Source: Lindgomyces ingoldianus
Taxonomy: Eukaryota; Ascomycota; Dothideomycetes; Pleosporales; Lindgomycetaceae
Length of the DNA: 64,000 nucleotides
Direction of reading: 5' to 3'
Assembly (NCBI RefSeq): GCF_010093535.1
Contig: NW_022985191.1
Span: forward strand, 1-64,000
The notes under the pieces were generated by a model. It had not been told where the DNA came from. It saw only the letters and a list, made by a program, of their open reading frames with translations, and made no database searches. A program made the position numbers and the translations under genes. Positions 46,748 to 57,630 of the stretch are shown one piece after another (position 1 is the first letter of the stretch; each line of letters opens with the position of its first letter).

Positions 46748-48227
46748 ATGCTCAGTACTCTTCAGATAAAAGCTCCAGTTCCCACCGTAAAGTCGGAGCC
46801 AATGGAAGATCACCAGGACCGCGGGCAGAGCTCGGCGCAAGTTACGAATATATCAACGCTTCTAGCCAACACTTTGCATCAGGTTTGCAGGAGCAGTTCC
46901 AATTACGGTCCCACGTCTTCTTCATCTCAACTTAATTCTCTGGAGAGCTTCTTCGAGCAAGTCGCGAGCCATGCCACAAATTCACTCGTGCAAACAGCAC
47001 CTTCCTCGAACCCGTCGCTCCTCGGCCAGACTGACCTACCCCTCCATGATGAATTTCACCTTAACGCTAACTCCGAAACCTTGGGTTTTGACAACTCTCC
47101 AACTCGTACCCAAAACGTTGATTTTCGTCTACGTCAGACAGGTGGACAAGATTGTTCCTTGAAAGGATATTCTCGTAGAATTGATGGAGCTACCACAATC
47201 GCTCGACGTCCGAAGGCACCAAGAAGGAGAACCAAGAAGTGCCACCGACATAATGTCATGTCGGAAAACGTTAGGTCTCTTGAATACCTTAGAAGCATAG
47301 AACGAAAAAAATCGCACAACTGGACTTCTACGCAAAAAGAACTACTATGTCTCATTCATAGGTGGTTCGATTCCCCCAGGTCGACTGATATCTCAACTCT
47401 GTTCAACTCTATGACCGGCCTGGATCTTGGAAACGGAAAAATTGTCGCCCAATTTTCGGATCTCCGTAGTAAATACAAAGAGCACTATCAGCGGGTTTTC
47501 CATTCAGTCTCTTTTGATGATCAGCACGGCTTCTCTAGACAACTTCGCTCAGTTATAGAGCGAGAAGCGAGGAAGCTCGGCTTGAGCCTTCGCCGCCGAA
47601 AGACCGAATCCGATTCACTGTCTGAAAAAGCTATGAAGCGGAAACATGATACCAGTCACCGATATTACAGGGATCTAGTTACTAGGGTACAAGATCTTGG
47701 CATGTCGCAGTCCACGCTTCTCGCAGCAGATGGAGCGGATATACCATCCGACATTGATGAATCACCTCCAGTCCCAGTCCAATGTGGCCTAGCTAATACC
47801 CAGGCTTCATCGACAATACACGCTTGGTCTGGAAAAGGTATCCAGCCGCACTTTCCAACGCACTTGGCCTTTAGAGTCTGGCAATCAAAGAGGTATGGCA
47901 AGTCTTCAAATCAACATTATACTATGACTGACAGCTTATCCAGTCGTACAAAGTTCGTCGATGGCAGTTTCATTAGTGAACTACTCAGCTATTGGAATGG
48001 CCCTCTTCCTCATCCAATTGCTATGGGAAGTCACGAGTCATTCAAAATACTCGCAATCGCTCACTTGAGCCTGACTGGCAATGCTTCATGCTGGGTCTCC
48101 GTTTCTACTTCTCTCCTCCAGATATTGAATTATGTACGTAAGGTGGGGATATGAGTGCCAGGTTTTTTCCACTCAGTTTCGGAAGCACCACTTAAGTGAT
48201 GTTCAGAATACTGTTCAGCGGGAATAA
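46748..48227 (+). CDS. unrecognised protein, possibly DNA-binding
   Basis: A frame from ATG 46748 runs 462 codons to a GTACGTAAG donor at 48134. Removing 43 bp to an ACTCAG acceptor adds FRKHHLSDVQNTVQRE and a TAA, for 478 residues. Unspliced, it stops at 48154. The N-terminal third is S/T/Q-rich and disordered. A basic patch (ARRPKAPRRRTKKCHRHN) precedes a region with NWTSTQKELLCLIHRWF and IVAQFSDLRSKY. These look weakly like a Myb/SANT-type helix set, so DNA binding is a guess. The intron lacks a clear branch site. It shares frame with the broken ORF downstream. Confidence 0.5.
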
Positions 48228-48257
48228 TCTGGTATTTATCCCAACTTTCCCTTCTCT

Positions 48258-49070
48258 ATGACCGTCTGCTCACTGTACTCCAAGGCCTCAGTTATGGAGG
48301 ATCCGCAACTGGCTGTTATTCTCCTAGATCATCCGATACTAAATGAGCCTGACAAGAAGATACATGCAGGTCATCTTCTAGGCTGGCTGAAGAAGAATGG
48401 GCAAGCGCGGTGGGCGAACTACAAAGCCACCACTGAGTGTAAGGCATGGAATGATCTAAAGCCTTAGTTCAGGCTGACGAAAGTAGACTTATTATGGGGA
48501 AACGTGCCAAAGGATGCGGTGCTTTCCCACTTCCCACTCAGCGAACTACAGAAATTCGCTCAAACCCACAAAGAGTGCAGGGGTTTCCTGAATCTGGATG
48601 ATATTCAGCCTGAGATCAAGGAAGATCGAATTACAGGAGCCCCCGTTAAGAAGAGGTGTAGTACTAGGAAGATAGCTGACCAGATCCGAGCGAAAAGGAT
48701 TGTGCTAAATGGCGAGACTGCCCAAGCTATGGGCCGCCTTGCTAGTCTCTTCGGGTTGGGATCCCGGAAAGTCAGTCTTAACCAGCTTCGAGAATTCGTG
48801 AGCGCTCTGGTGAGTACAACTATTTCGGAGCTCTAATGCTTCTTCCTAACTTTGCTGCAAGGGTGCTAACTTCTCTGATAGACGAATGGATGGTCAATTC
48901 AGAATATACCTCTTCATGAGATACATACTATGAGCTCACTCGCGATGAAGTTTGCAACCGCCATGGGCCCTCGAGAATCGACTCTCCTTCTTCAACAGGT
49001 CATGTCTGCATTCATGGACGGAGTCAAGATTGGTGTTCACAACATGGAATATTTCGCGCACCGTCGGTAA
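48258..49070 (+). pseudogene. broken ORF with in-frame TAG, unrecognised
   Basis: From ATG 48258 the frame reads MTVCSLYSKAS, then DKKIHAGHLLGWLKKNG, to a TAG at 48465-48467. It continues open in the same frame (FRLTKVDLLWGNVPKDAV) to a GTGAGT donor at 48810. A 72-bp intron ends at 48881 (GCTAAC branch, GATAG acceptor), and the last exon is 48882-49070, ending YFAHRR. The TAG is explained by one C-to-T change in CAG. No family recognised. It could also be a shorter gene starting after the stop, near 48600. Confidence 0.5.
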
Positions 49071-49978
49071 ACCTAGGTAACGGGAAATTACCACCTTTAG
49101 GTGCTCTCAAATTACGACACTTCTGCGGGTTGTCCTTCGACCGTACAGCTGTTAGCATACCTTATTACCTTACTGCTTACTGCTTACTACTAAGTCTCCC
49201 CTTGCTATTTCCTCATTTGGACTACTGTCTGCCGTTCTTACAGGGACTTGGGATGCTGAATGTCGCAGTCCGTTGACTCCCTTCAACTCAATCCAATGCC
49301 TCTTGTTTCTCCCTTTCCCTAAACTCTTTAAAACTTGGCTCCTTTGCCTCTAAGCAGATGTATGCTATCGGGTCTCTAGCGATCGTTATACCGATCGAAC
49401 GCACTACATAATTCATAATGGTGTTCTGAATTCTCTGCTATAACTGTTTAAAGTAGCCACCTTTTGTCTATGCAGCTACTTTTTACTTGTGCAGCATCTC
49501 TAGAGCAATTTTATTCTGCTAGTCTCTAGTGCTACTTCTACCCCCTTTTCTCTTTTTTTCTTTCCCTTCTTTTTCCTCTCTGTACTCTCTCACCGCAGCG
49601 TTGCTCCTTAAAAAACAGTAGGTATGTGTTGCTATGTAGATACAGTAGGTACATATTTTTTTTATTGCTAGTCGTGCTTTGCGCTATCGTCTGTTAGAAA
49701 CTGTAAATATACTGTTGTAGTACTTGTAACAGGGTTCTTGTTGAAAGCAGCGCTGACAGGCTGTTAACCCTCTAGACTTCTCTCTTCCTGTAAGCTAGTC
49801 TTTGTTAGCAGTATACTACACCTGCTCCAGTACGTATCACACTATTACATATTTATATGTGTGAACCGCCTAGGGGCACAGTATCCGCTATGCACTTCCT
49901 GTGCTTCTGTACGTATTCCTCTTTACGCACTGTGTTTGCTGACTAAGTAACACTGCCTGTACAAGCTGCTGCTGTCCT
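49071..49978. other. T/C-rich intergenic region, no supported gene
   Basis: Many pyrimidine tracts and no frame of interest. May include old repeat sequence. Confidence 0.4.
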
Positions 49979-50404
49979 TGTAACGGCACAGGCAAGACAA
50001 TGGGGTCCGAATGCGGTATGAATCCACTCAGTGTAACGAGGTAGGCACAGTAACGATTCTCATGAATCGTTCCATCTCGGGTCACCCGGAACCTATCCGA
50101 AGGGTCCCCGTATCGGCCCCGACCCTGACTCGACCTAGCCCCGACTCTGCCCTGCCCCCTGCTGTTACCCCTATTTCCCCATGTATTTAGTCGCACCTCT
50201 CCCCCGTAGCTAGCTTGGTAGTTTTCTGATATCCTTCGTACAAGGCCTATAGGTGTTAATGGAATTCCCAGGTCATTAAGTCCCCACGCACTCCCATATG
50301 TCTGAGTGGATTCCTACCGCATTCAGACCCATTGTCTTGCCTGTGCCGTTACATAAGTGGATTTATACCGCATTCGGACCCATTGTCTTGCATGTGCTGT
50401 TACA
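49979..50404. mobile_element. short inverted-repeat element (MITE-like or fold-back)
   Basis: The left arm, 49979-50030, begins TGTAACGGCACAGGCAAGAC. The reverse complement of 50302-50353 begins identically, and about 48 of 52 bp match. A third, more diverged arm copy follows directly at 50354-50404 in the same orientation as the right arm. The core is a 270-bp C-rich segment with no convincing protein. The TG...CA ends would also suit a solo LTR, but 52-bp inverted arms are unusual for one. No clear target duplication was seen. Confidence 0.7.
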
Positions 50405-50700
50405 ATTATCTTTTAAAAGACTTTAGATAAAGCTGTAGTTAGTAGATTACTTTAAAAGTGTTATATTTTATGTCGCGTACAGCTATCCGTCTATATATAT
50501 CCTTCTGCTGTGCTAGCTGGAAGGTTGACCTTTTGGCAAACGCAACATTTTATTTAAAAGCTTAAAGTATAAGCTATATCTAATATTCTTTTAGCACATC
50601 TAAGTAGTGTTATTAAAAATGCATTAGTGTAGAAAGAGTAGTTTAGCGTAGTCTTAGTAAAAGTAAGCAACTTAGGTGTGTAAGCAACTTGCCTATTGTC
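50405..50700. other. AT-rich, RIP-like repeat fragment
   Basis: Composition changes sharply to AT-rich sequence resembling the 7-17 kb block (TTAGTAAAAGTAAGC, TTTAGCGTAGTC). Probably a piece of a mutated transposon. Confidence 0.4.
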
Positions 50701-50886
50701 AGATTGAAGCACTGTTTCTGGGCTTCCTGAGATGAATGATGGGTTTGGATATGATGTATGGGATGATTGATTGATTGTATTGATTGTGTTGATTTATCGA
50801 TCCTTTTTCCTGCTCTACTCGTGTTGCTCGGCTTTTTGTTTTGCCGATCCGAGTCCCTCGCGCACTTGCCCTATGCGCGACCAGCT

Positions 50887-51013
50887 TGCAAAATGCTGCA
50901 ATTTGCTGCAAACTGCTGCAACATGCTGCAAAATGCTGCAATTTGCTGCAACATGCTGCAAAATGCTGCAATTTGCTGCAACATGCTGCAAAATGCTGCA
51001 ATTTGCAGTAACA
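50887..51013. repeat. 10-bp-periodic tandem array (TGCTGCAA core)
   Basis: Units of the form AA-NN-TGCTGC repeat every 10 bp with NN alternating AA, TT and CA, giving a 30-bp higher-order unit repeated about three times. The array degrades at its right end (TTTGCAGTAACATACTG). It is an imperfect palindrome-rich array because TGCA/GCAGC pair with their complements. Not coding on either strand with confidence. Confidence 0.85.
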
Positions 51014-51827
51014 TACTGTTCGAGCTTATTGCTCGTACTATGTAGCAGCTTTCGTCAAGCGTTCCTCCTGTCTTGACAGTAGGTGCGCAAATCTGACACC
51101 TATAGTGTACGTTATTAGTAATTATAATTAGCCTAGAAAACTTTAGAAGTTCTATCTACTCTAAAATAGTATTAGCGAAAAATCATCTGTGGAGCGGCTG
51201 ACTTATGAGATAACTTCACTACGTTTCGCGAGTAGGTCCTGTAATGATGTCAGGGCTGGTCGCTCGTTGGTAAGATTGAGCATGCAGTGATTAGGGCTGC
51301 GAAGGACAACCACCACCGAAATTGCGATCCGAACGCCAGCGAAATCAATCATCTTGCTGTGGCTTTCCATCAACTGACGGAGTGAAAGTTCCCAGTCCAC
51401 CTTGTAGGACAACAGAGGTATTCCGATGAACAAAATGTGGAGGAGATTATCGGGGAAAAATCTGGACGTGTGATACAGTGGCGAAGTCGGTGGTCAGCTT
51501 CCAAACCCTCGAAAAGGAGTCCTGAGCCAGCGCCAAATCGAACCCCGTTAGTCAGTCCTGTTTACTCATCACTCCTATTTGGACTATGCATACCTTTCTT
51601 TTAACCATCAACCTCGCCGAACCAAGCCAGATGAAGTATCGTGAGGATGAATTTGGTCGTACACTCAGTGGCGCTAATTCAGCTAAACGAGTGCAAAGCT
51701 ATCCCGCGACCACCTCGCGCCTCGTTTCGCCGAACCAAACCAGCCACGTCTAGTGACATCCAAGCAGACAATTATTTATCAAGATCTGCATTCCCATGCA
51801 AGGGTTTCTGCTCGATATGCGAGACCC
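51014..51827. other. intergenic, no supported gene
   Basis: A 76-codon minus frame (51203-51433) is possible but has no recognised motif. The rest is promoter-like. Confidence 0.4.
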
Positions 51828-53531
51828 ATGGCGCGCCAGTCCATAACCCTCTCCGCCCAATTTCCCAAACGCAAGCAAACGCCACCTGCCCAGATCTTTC
51901 GTGCTACGTGGGCTGCTCTCCTTTCTCTTTTCCTTTCATCTGGATTTATTTTCACGGTCGCTCTCACCACAGATGGAAAACCGAAAACAGGATTGTGGAC
52001 GTCGAATGCCTCCGTCTTCATCGCGCTTGGCGCAACCATCCTGAAAGGCTCCGTTGCGGCGCTTCTCGGTGTAGCTCTATACCAGCATTTGTGGCTGCGA
52101 CTCAGCAACCACGAGGGCGAGGAATATGGCTTGAGCATCAAAAATATCGAATCACTACATCTGGCATCGCGCCTGTCTGTTGGGATGTTGAGCCGGCCTT
52201 CAACCGCGCTGGCATGGTTCACTGGCCTCGTGTGCTTCCTCGCAACGTCGGCGACAATCCCTGCACTTCAGGCTGGAGTCGAGACCGGTAGTCGCATTGA
52301 GATTATGCCTACGACGGTGAAGATACAGCATGCACAGTTGGATCCCCGGATGGCGGCCCGATCGGGCGCTGTGCTGTACCCCCAGAATGCCATGCCGAAT
52401 ATCAAGCGCTCCGCAACGATTGCTGTTTTTGGCGAAACCGGGAGTCAGCCTTACACGCAGCAGAACTTGACGGGGAAAGCGAGCTTTGGACCCATTGATT
52501 TTGTGGACGTGGAATGCGCTATTGTCGAGACACCTGGTGTGGTAATAGCCACGAGATCGGTACTCGCAGAAAACATCCCTTGTATTGGCTCCAGTTGACT
52601 GCTTATATTACAGGACCAATGGTACTACAACTTCACGGCTCGATTTGAGCAGCCTATTCCCTTCGGCCCCAACTCCTTTTTAGAATACATTTTCGCCTCC
52701 CTTGCTTTCAACGCTACGATGAACAACGGAACCCACTTCCTCTCACACGCTTGCTCACTCAGGCCTGCGCGGGGTGTCTGTAGAACAACAATCTCTGGCG
52801 GGAACGGGATCATGAAGGACCTCCACTGCACGCGGCAGTCCTGGATGGACCCTATTCCCGCACAGATCGAAGGCCCAGCGACAGGATTTTACGGAATCGC
52901 TGCCGCGTTCGTCGATGTCTTCAATGGCGAAGCCTGGACGACATACCAGCAGGGGCGTCCGCAGCAAAACAGCACTTTTATCGCTGCTACAGCACGCTTC
53001 ACCAATCGAACCACTTTTATCCTCCCTAGCGATCTCGTCAGCCACGTTCAGCGTACAATTTGGCACGCGCCGCTGAATGCTCGTCCGCTGAACATACCTG
53101 CCGACGCCGTTGGAGGACCGTACGATCTCAACTCTACCGTCGATATGATTGTACAGGACGAGCGGCTTGTCTTTATCACCCAATTCGATTACCGCATTCT
53201 TGGGATAGTAGTTGGTGTCTCCATCCTCCTAGGTCTTGGTTCCCTTCTCTATCTCGTCGCGGCGGAGAATTCGACACTGGGGCGCTTGATGCGTGATTCC
53301 TTAGTCCATTCGCTAACTATTGGCGGCATTAATGGTCCAGGGATACCAAATTCGTGTATGGCGGGACTGGAAACGGTTTTGGATGTTGTGGGGGAGACGA
53401 GGAGGGTTTATGGGGTTGTGACTCAGTCAACTACTAGCTCGCCTGGACATTTAGCGATGAGAAGTGCGGAGGGGCAGCGAGGAAACAGTCTTTCTCCGAT
53501 TGCGGGGTACTTTTATAGTGGAACAAGTTGA
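51828..53531 (+). CDS. uncharacterised fungal integral membrane protein
   Basis: Exons 51828-52559 and 52614-53531 give 549 residues. The 54-bp intron starts GTACTC and ends TTACAG, phase 0. The first ATG is 51828 (MARQSITL). Hydrophobic segments lie near residues 24-45 (AALLSLFLSSGFIFTVAL), 60-80 and 125-145. A long, probably extracytoplasmic region has several N-x-S/T sites and cysteines (SHACSLRPARGVC). A final membrane segment, ILGIVVGVSILLGLGSLLYLV, precedes a short cytoplasmic tail. This layout is seen in a large family of fungal membrane proteins of unknown function. I cannot name it more closely. Confidence 0.7.
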
Positions 53532-54329
53532 GGTGACTTTGGGGCGCTGTCGTATGAGGACTGGAGGTGTGAATACGAGCCAGTGGAGAGTTTTTTTGTG
53601 GGAATATTTTTGTATTCAAAGAGAAGTAAGAAAAAAGCAAACACTAAATATTTAGGGCGCGCTCAAGGAAATATCCGCGCAGACTAAAGATCCATCACTA
53701 AATCTCATCGTTAATTGAGTAAAATCCAAGGTCTACAGACACTTACGGGTAGAATAGTTATATATCTACCGCTTTAAAGGTACATAAATAAGGCTTAATA
53801 CGTCCTATTTCAGATCATGTTGTTCAAAACTTGCAACTGTAGGAGGACAGAGGTAGACAGTCTTAAGAAGAGATGTTGTATATTTCCTTGACTTGCCGAA
53901 AATTCACAGAGGGTTCATGCAAGTCCAAAGTCGCAGGGGTTCGTGGTCTTCAATTATATATTTCCATTTCCGTTATGCGTGCTTTCACTTCGCACCATAT
54001 CACTCCTACTCAACCAACGTGCCGCTAAATATACAAGACATTATATTTAAGTGTCGACCGAGCTGCGTAATCGACGATGGGTATAACAAACCAAAGCGCT
54101 GAACAAAACTAAAACTAGAAATCAAGGTAGAGAAAAGCTTTTGAGTGAGCGTCTGTGTATCTGCGTCAGGACAAGTTAATTTACCTCGCGCTATATGTAG
54201 CCTGATGCACCATGCTAAGATTTGATAAATGAAATGAGATGAGATGAGATGAGATACTAGTAGAGAAGAAAGACCATAAGGAATACAAAACGTGAACGAA
54301 GTCGCGCGGCACGAGTGACTTTTCAACTT
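53532..54329. other. intergenic, convergent 3' regions
   Basis: AT-rich with no supported gene; a (GAGAT)4 array is at 54236-54255. Confidence 0.55.
54236..54255. repeat. (GAGAT)4 microsatellite
   Basis: Four perfect GAGAT units in the 3' region of the minus-strand gene. Confidence 0.8.
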
Positions 54330-57300
54330 CTATCTTCTCCTCAGCATAAGCCCCAAACTCTTCCTCCGCTCCTTCTTTCGACCTCTCTCTTGGTCATCGA
54401 CGACTTTGGTGCTGTGGACTTGCTGGGCCTTCTTAGAGATCGGTGGCGGGACTGCGGCTTCAATATCCCTACAAGTCTCACTCGCGCTTCGCCCAGCTGG
54501 GGTTTCATTCTTCGATTGTGCAGGTGCGAGCGATAGAGCAGCGAAAATGTCCATGGAGTTCTCTTTCCTAGCCTTAGAGGTCGACGAAGGGGGAAAGGCT
54601 AAGCTTTCCATGGAAAATGACCTTGGAAGAGGGCGTGGCTTTTCGTCCAGAGTAGGAAGGATATCGAAGTTAGGGGTGGTGGCTGGGGGTGGGGGCGGTA
54701 GTATATATGTTGGTATCGGCGGAGGAGCTGAGATGGCGATTCCGATATTGGAATCGACAGAGAGAGGGACAGGTAAGTCTGAGGATTGCGCTAGTACAAA
54801 GGAACTTTCAGAGGAGGGGCTGTTGAAGCTAAAGCAGAATTCGCTACGGCGATTGGGTGTTGTAGCTGAATTCCTCTTTGGGGATGTCTGAGCACTCGAT
54901 GAGGGGGTGTTGTCAACAAGAGCAAAGCCGCTGGGATGACTATTGTCTTCTGTAGTGCCTAACTTAGAATCCGATCGGCCAGCATCGGCACTAGATTTCG
55001 AAGATGTGGAGCTGGAGTCGCCATCACTCCACATAGCGCTGTGCATAGACGTGGCGCTGTTGGAGGAGCTTGGAGACTGATGAGGCTTATCTGTGTTAAC
55101 GGGGCTGACAAGGTTGTCAAATTCAAAAGAGTCGAGTATAGGCGTTCGTGCTTGTCCGAGCGCGGACCCAGTGTCGAGTACGAGATTCCCGGGTCGTCCT
55201 AAATGCTTTGCATGGTCTGGCGTTGACGGCCGTAACCACGAAGTCTCTGGCTCAGCACCATTGGGAATTATAGGCCCGGACGAATGCTTTGAGCAAATGA
55301 CAGCCTCCGAGCGTGAGATTCTTTGCGATGGTGGATCAATAATCGTATCATTCAGACCGTTCCCATATCCATGAACAATAATCTCACAGAACGGCTGGGA
55401 AGGCGTCTTCAAGACGACACTATTCCTGCGTGAGCTGAGGGCAGACAGAGAGAGGTGCTTGAAAGACCTGATGGAAGAGTTTTGTGTAATTGGCGATGAG
55501 ATTCGGAGAGGAGCGGGCACTTCGACCGAAACAAGCCGACTAATTATAGGCGTTGAATCGGGATTCGTATGCGTGAAGTAGTCTTCATTCTGGCAGTCGG
55601 GCTGAATTGTCGAGGCCTTTGGGGTACCGCGAGTGAGCTCGTTTGGGACCTCGCATTTCGATTCGGGAAGGTAGTTATCGATGGCCTCTGGCACATTGAC
55701 GGAAGGAATCGTAGGAGAGTTTAGGGCTTTGGTTCCAATCTGCCAAGGAGACTTCTCTGTGACTAAGCAACACAGAGGGTAAGTGGGTTCCTCAGTGTCA
55801 CGAACTTCTTTTGGGGCCCGAATAGCAGACACCAAGTACTGGAGCGTGCTATAAATGAGCAGCCAGCGGACTTTTCTTGCATCGGCCATTGAAACCTTCT
55901 CTTCTCGCTGGTTGAGAGCACACTGCCGCTCGAAACGCATGTAAGCCTGCACGAGGGCGCAGCTTGTCACAGAAATATCGCGAGTATTGGTCGCTGATGT
56001 AAGTGCAGCACGAGTGGTCATGTACCGATCGGTCTTAGCCTGCTTAGAACCCAGAGTAAGGGTTCGTAGAGTCTTTTGTGATTGAGTCTTCCTATTCGGC
56101 GCGACATGTTCCGGAACTAATGGCAATGGATGGGGTAGCGGAACGAAGTCATGCCTCTGGTTAAAAGCTAGAACATTCTGTAGAACGCAGATTCCGCCGC
56201 TGGCTGGCTTCTGGGATGAAATGTTGTCGCTTGACTCAAGATCTGCCAAGTAGTCGTACATGTTCTTAAAGTCAAAGTACATAGATTTGTACAAAACTTT
56301 CGAGAATGAAGTGCCATTGGGTGGTGGCCAGTAACCGAACTTCTCGACGTAAAAGGTGTGCAAGAATGAGCGGAAGCGATCCATGTGGGCTCGAGCGCCA
56401 TCACTGAGGCCAAGGAAGGCCGGTGACATATCATCTTCGAGGAAGTTGCCGAGTGCGATAGCTACACGGCTAAGGTGAATATCCATTTCCAAGTAAGCCC
56501 TCGTAATCAGAGCTTTCGTGACGCGAGATACTAGTTGAAATTCAGAGCTGAGACTTAGGCAGTCATTCATGCCAACACAATGAACGAAGGCGTCGATCCA
56601 AACATCTCGCAACTGGTAGTGTTCGGCGTAGTAGAGCATGGCCAACGCATAGTCGGCACATTCCACAAAGTCTCGATACCCTTGGTGTTTGGCATAATCG
56701 AGGAAATCTTGATGGTTGTTAATTCGTCCCGACCGGAAAAGTTGCATCCGCTGCTGCAGGTCCACCAACGCCTTCCCCATGTGATTCCCGACCAGCGGTT
56801 TCCCGAAAACGAAGGCGAAGAAATTGCGAGTGGTTATGTGCCATTGGAAAGAATCCTCCCTTGTTGCCTCCCTTGGTGCTGGAATGTAAAGCTCGCATAT
56901 GTTGGGACTTGACACTGCAAGTTGAGTGCTGAAGCCACTCGATACACGTCCCAGAGGCTGACTATTGGTGGGACACTGAGCAGGCGTCATTTGTGCAAAG
57001 CAGAGGCTGAACATGGCACCACATTTGCTCTCACGAAGAACGCTGAAGGGAACGCAGAAGGAAGGGCCGCGACGCGACTGGCCACGGGCGTATAAATGAA
57101 CCAGGCAATCTCCATCGCTGAACCACAACTCAGGATCCTAGCGACTGTTAGCGAAGATTTCTGATACGTATGATAGACTAACTCACTCTGCGTAGGCCAT
57201 CCCAATCGCTCGCTGTTCGCGTTAACCCAGCCCATCTCTTGACTTTTTCTCCTCGTGTGGTATTCCGCATTGTTGCGGAGCAACTGGTGGATCTCCTGTT

Positions 57301-57630
57301 CGTTTTCACAGAATGTGATGTACTCCGTGTCAAGTAGCTTCGAGGCAAGCTGACGCTTGGAGGGCCTTTTAGAAATTCTAAAGAATTCCCATCCTCTGCT
57401 ATAAAATTCCGGCCTGTCAAAGTGGACCTGATGGTACCCCACGACGAGGCTGGAGTCTCGGCCGGTGTCCTCGCGTTCGCCGAGCTAATGCCAGAATTGA
57501 AATTACCTTTTCCATCCATCCAGCTGGGGCGACAGTATTTAAGTGACGACGTGCGGCTGGGAACAGAGGGTCGAGGCTTCTCGGCGATATTGGACGGGAG
57601 GGAGGGCATCGGATCCGAAGCCACAGTCAT
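54330..57630 (-). CDS. large fungal protein, DUF8004-like
   Basis: I read exons 57630-57507, 57456-57179 and 57137-54330, giving 1069 residues. Intron 1 (50 bp, GTAATT to CCGAG) keeps frame. Intron 2 (41 bp, GTCTAT to GCTAG, GCTAAC branch) is the only phase-consistent choice I found, although a better GTGAGT donor sits 10 bp upstream out of phase. The N-terminal half is globular: GYHQVHFDRPEF, WFSDGDCLVHLYARGQSRRG, FFAFVFGKPLVGNHMGKAL and YLEMDIHLSRVAIALGNFL. This resembles the fungal DUF8004 family, of unknown function. The C-terminal half is S/T/P-rich and ends in a basic tail (RGRKKERRKSLGLMLRRR). Confidence 0.65.

Noticed and set aside
50887..51013. CRISPR array
   Set aside because: Repeats are contiguous 10-bp units without unique spacers, in a eukaryotic genome.
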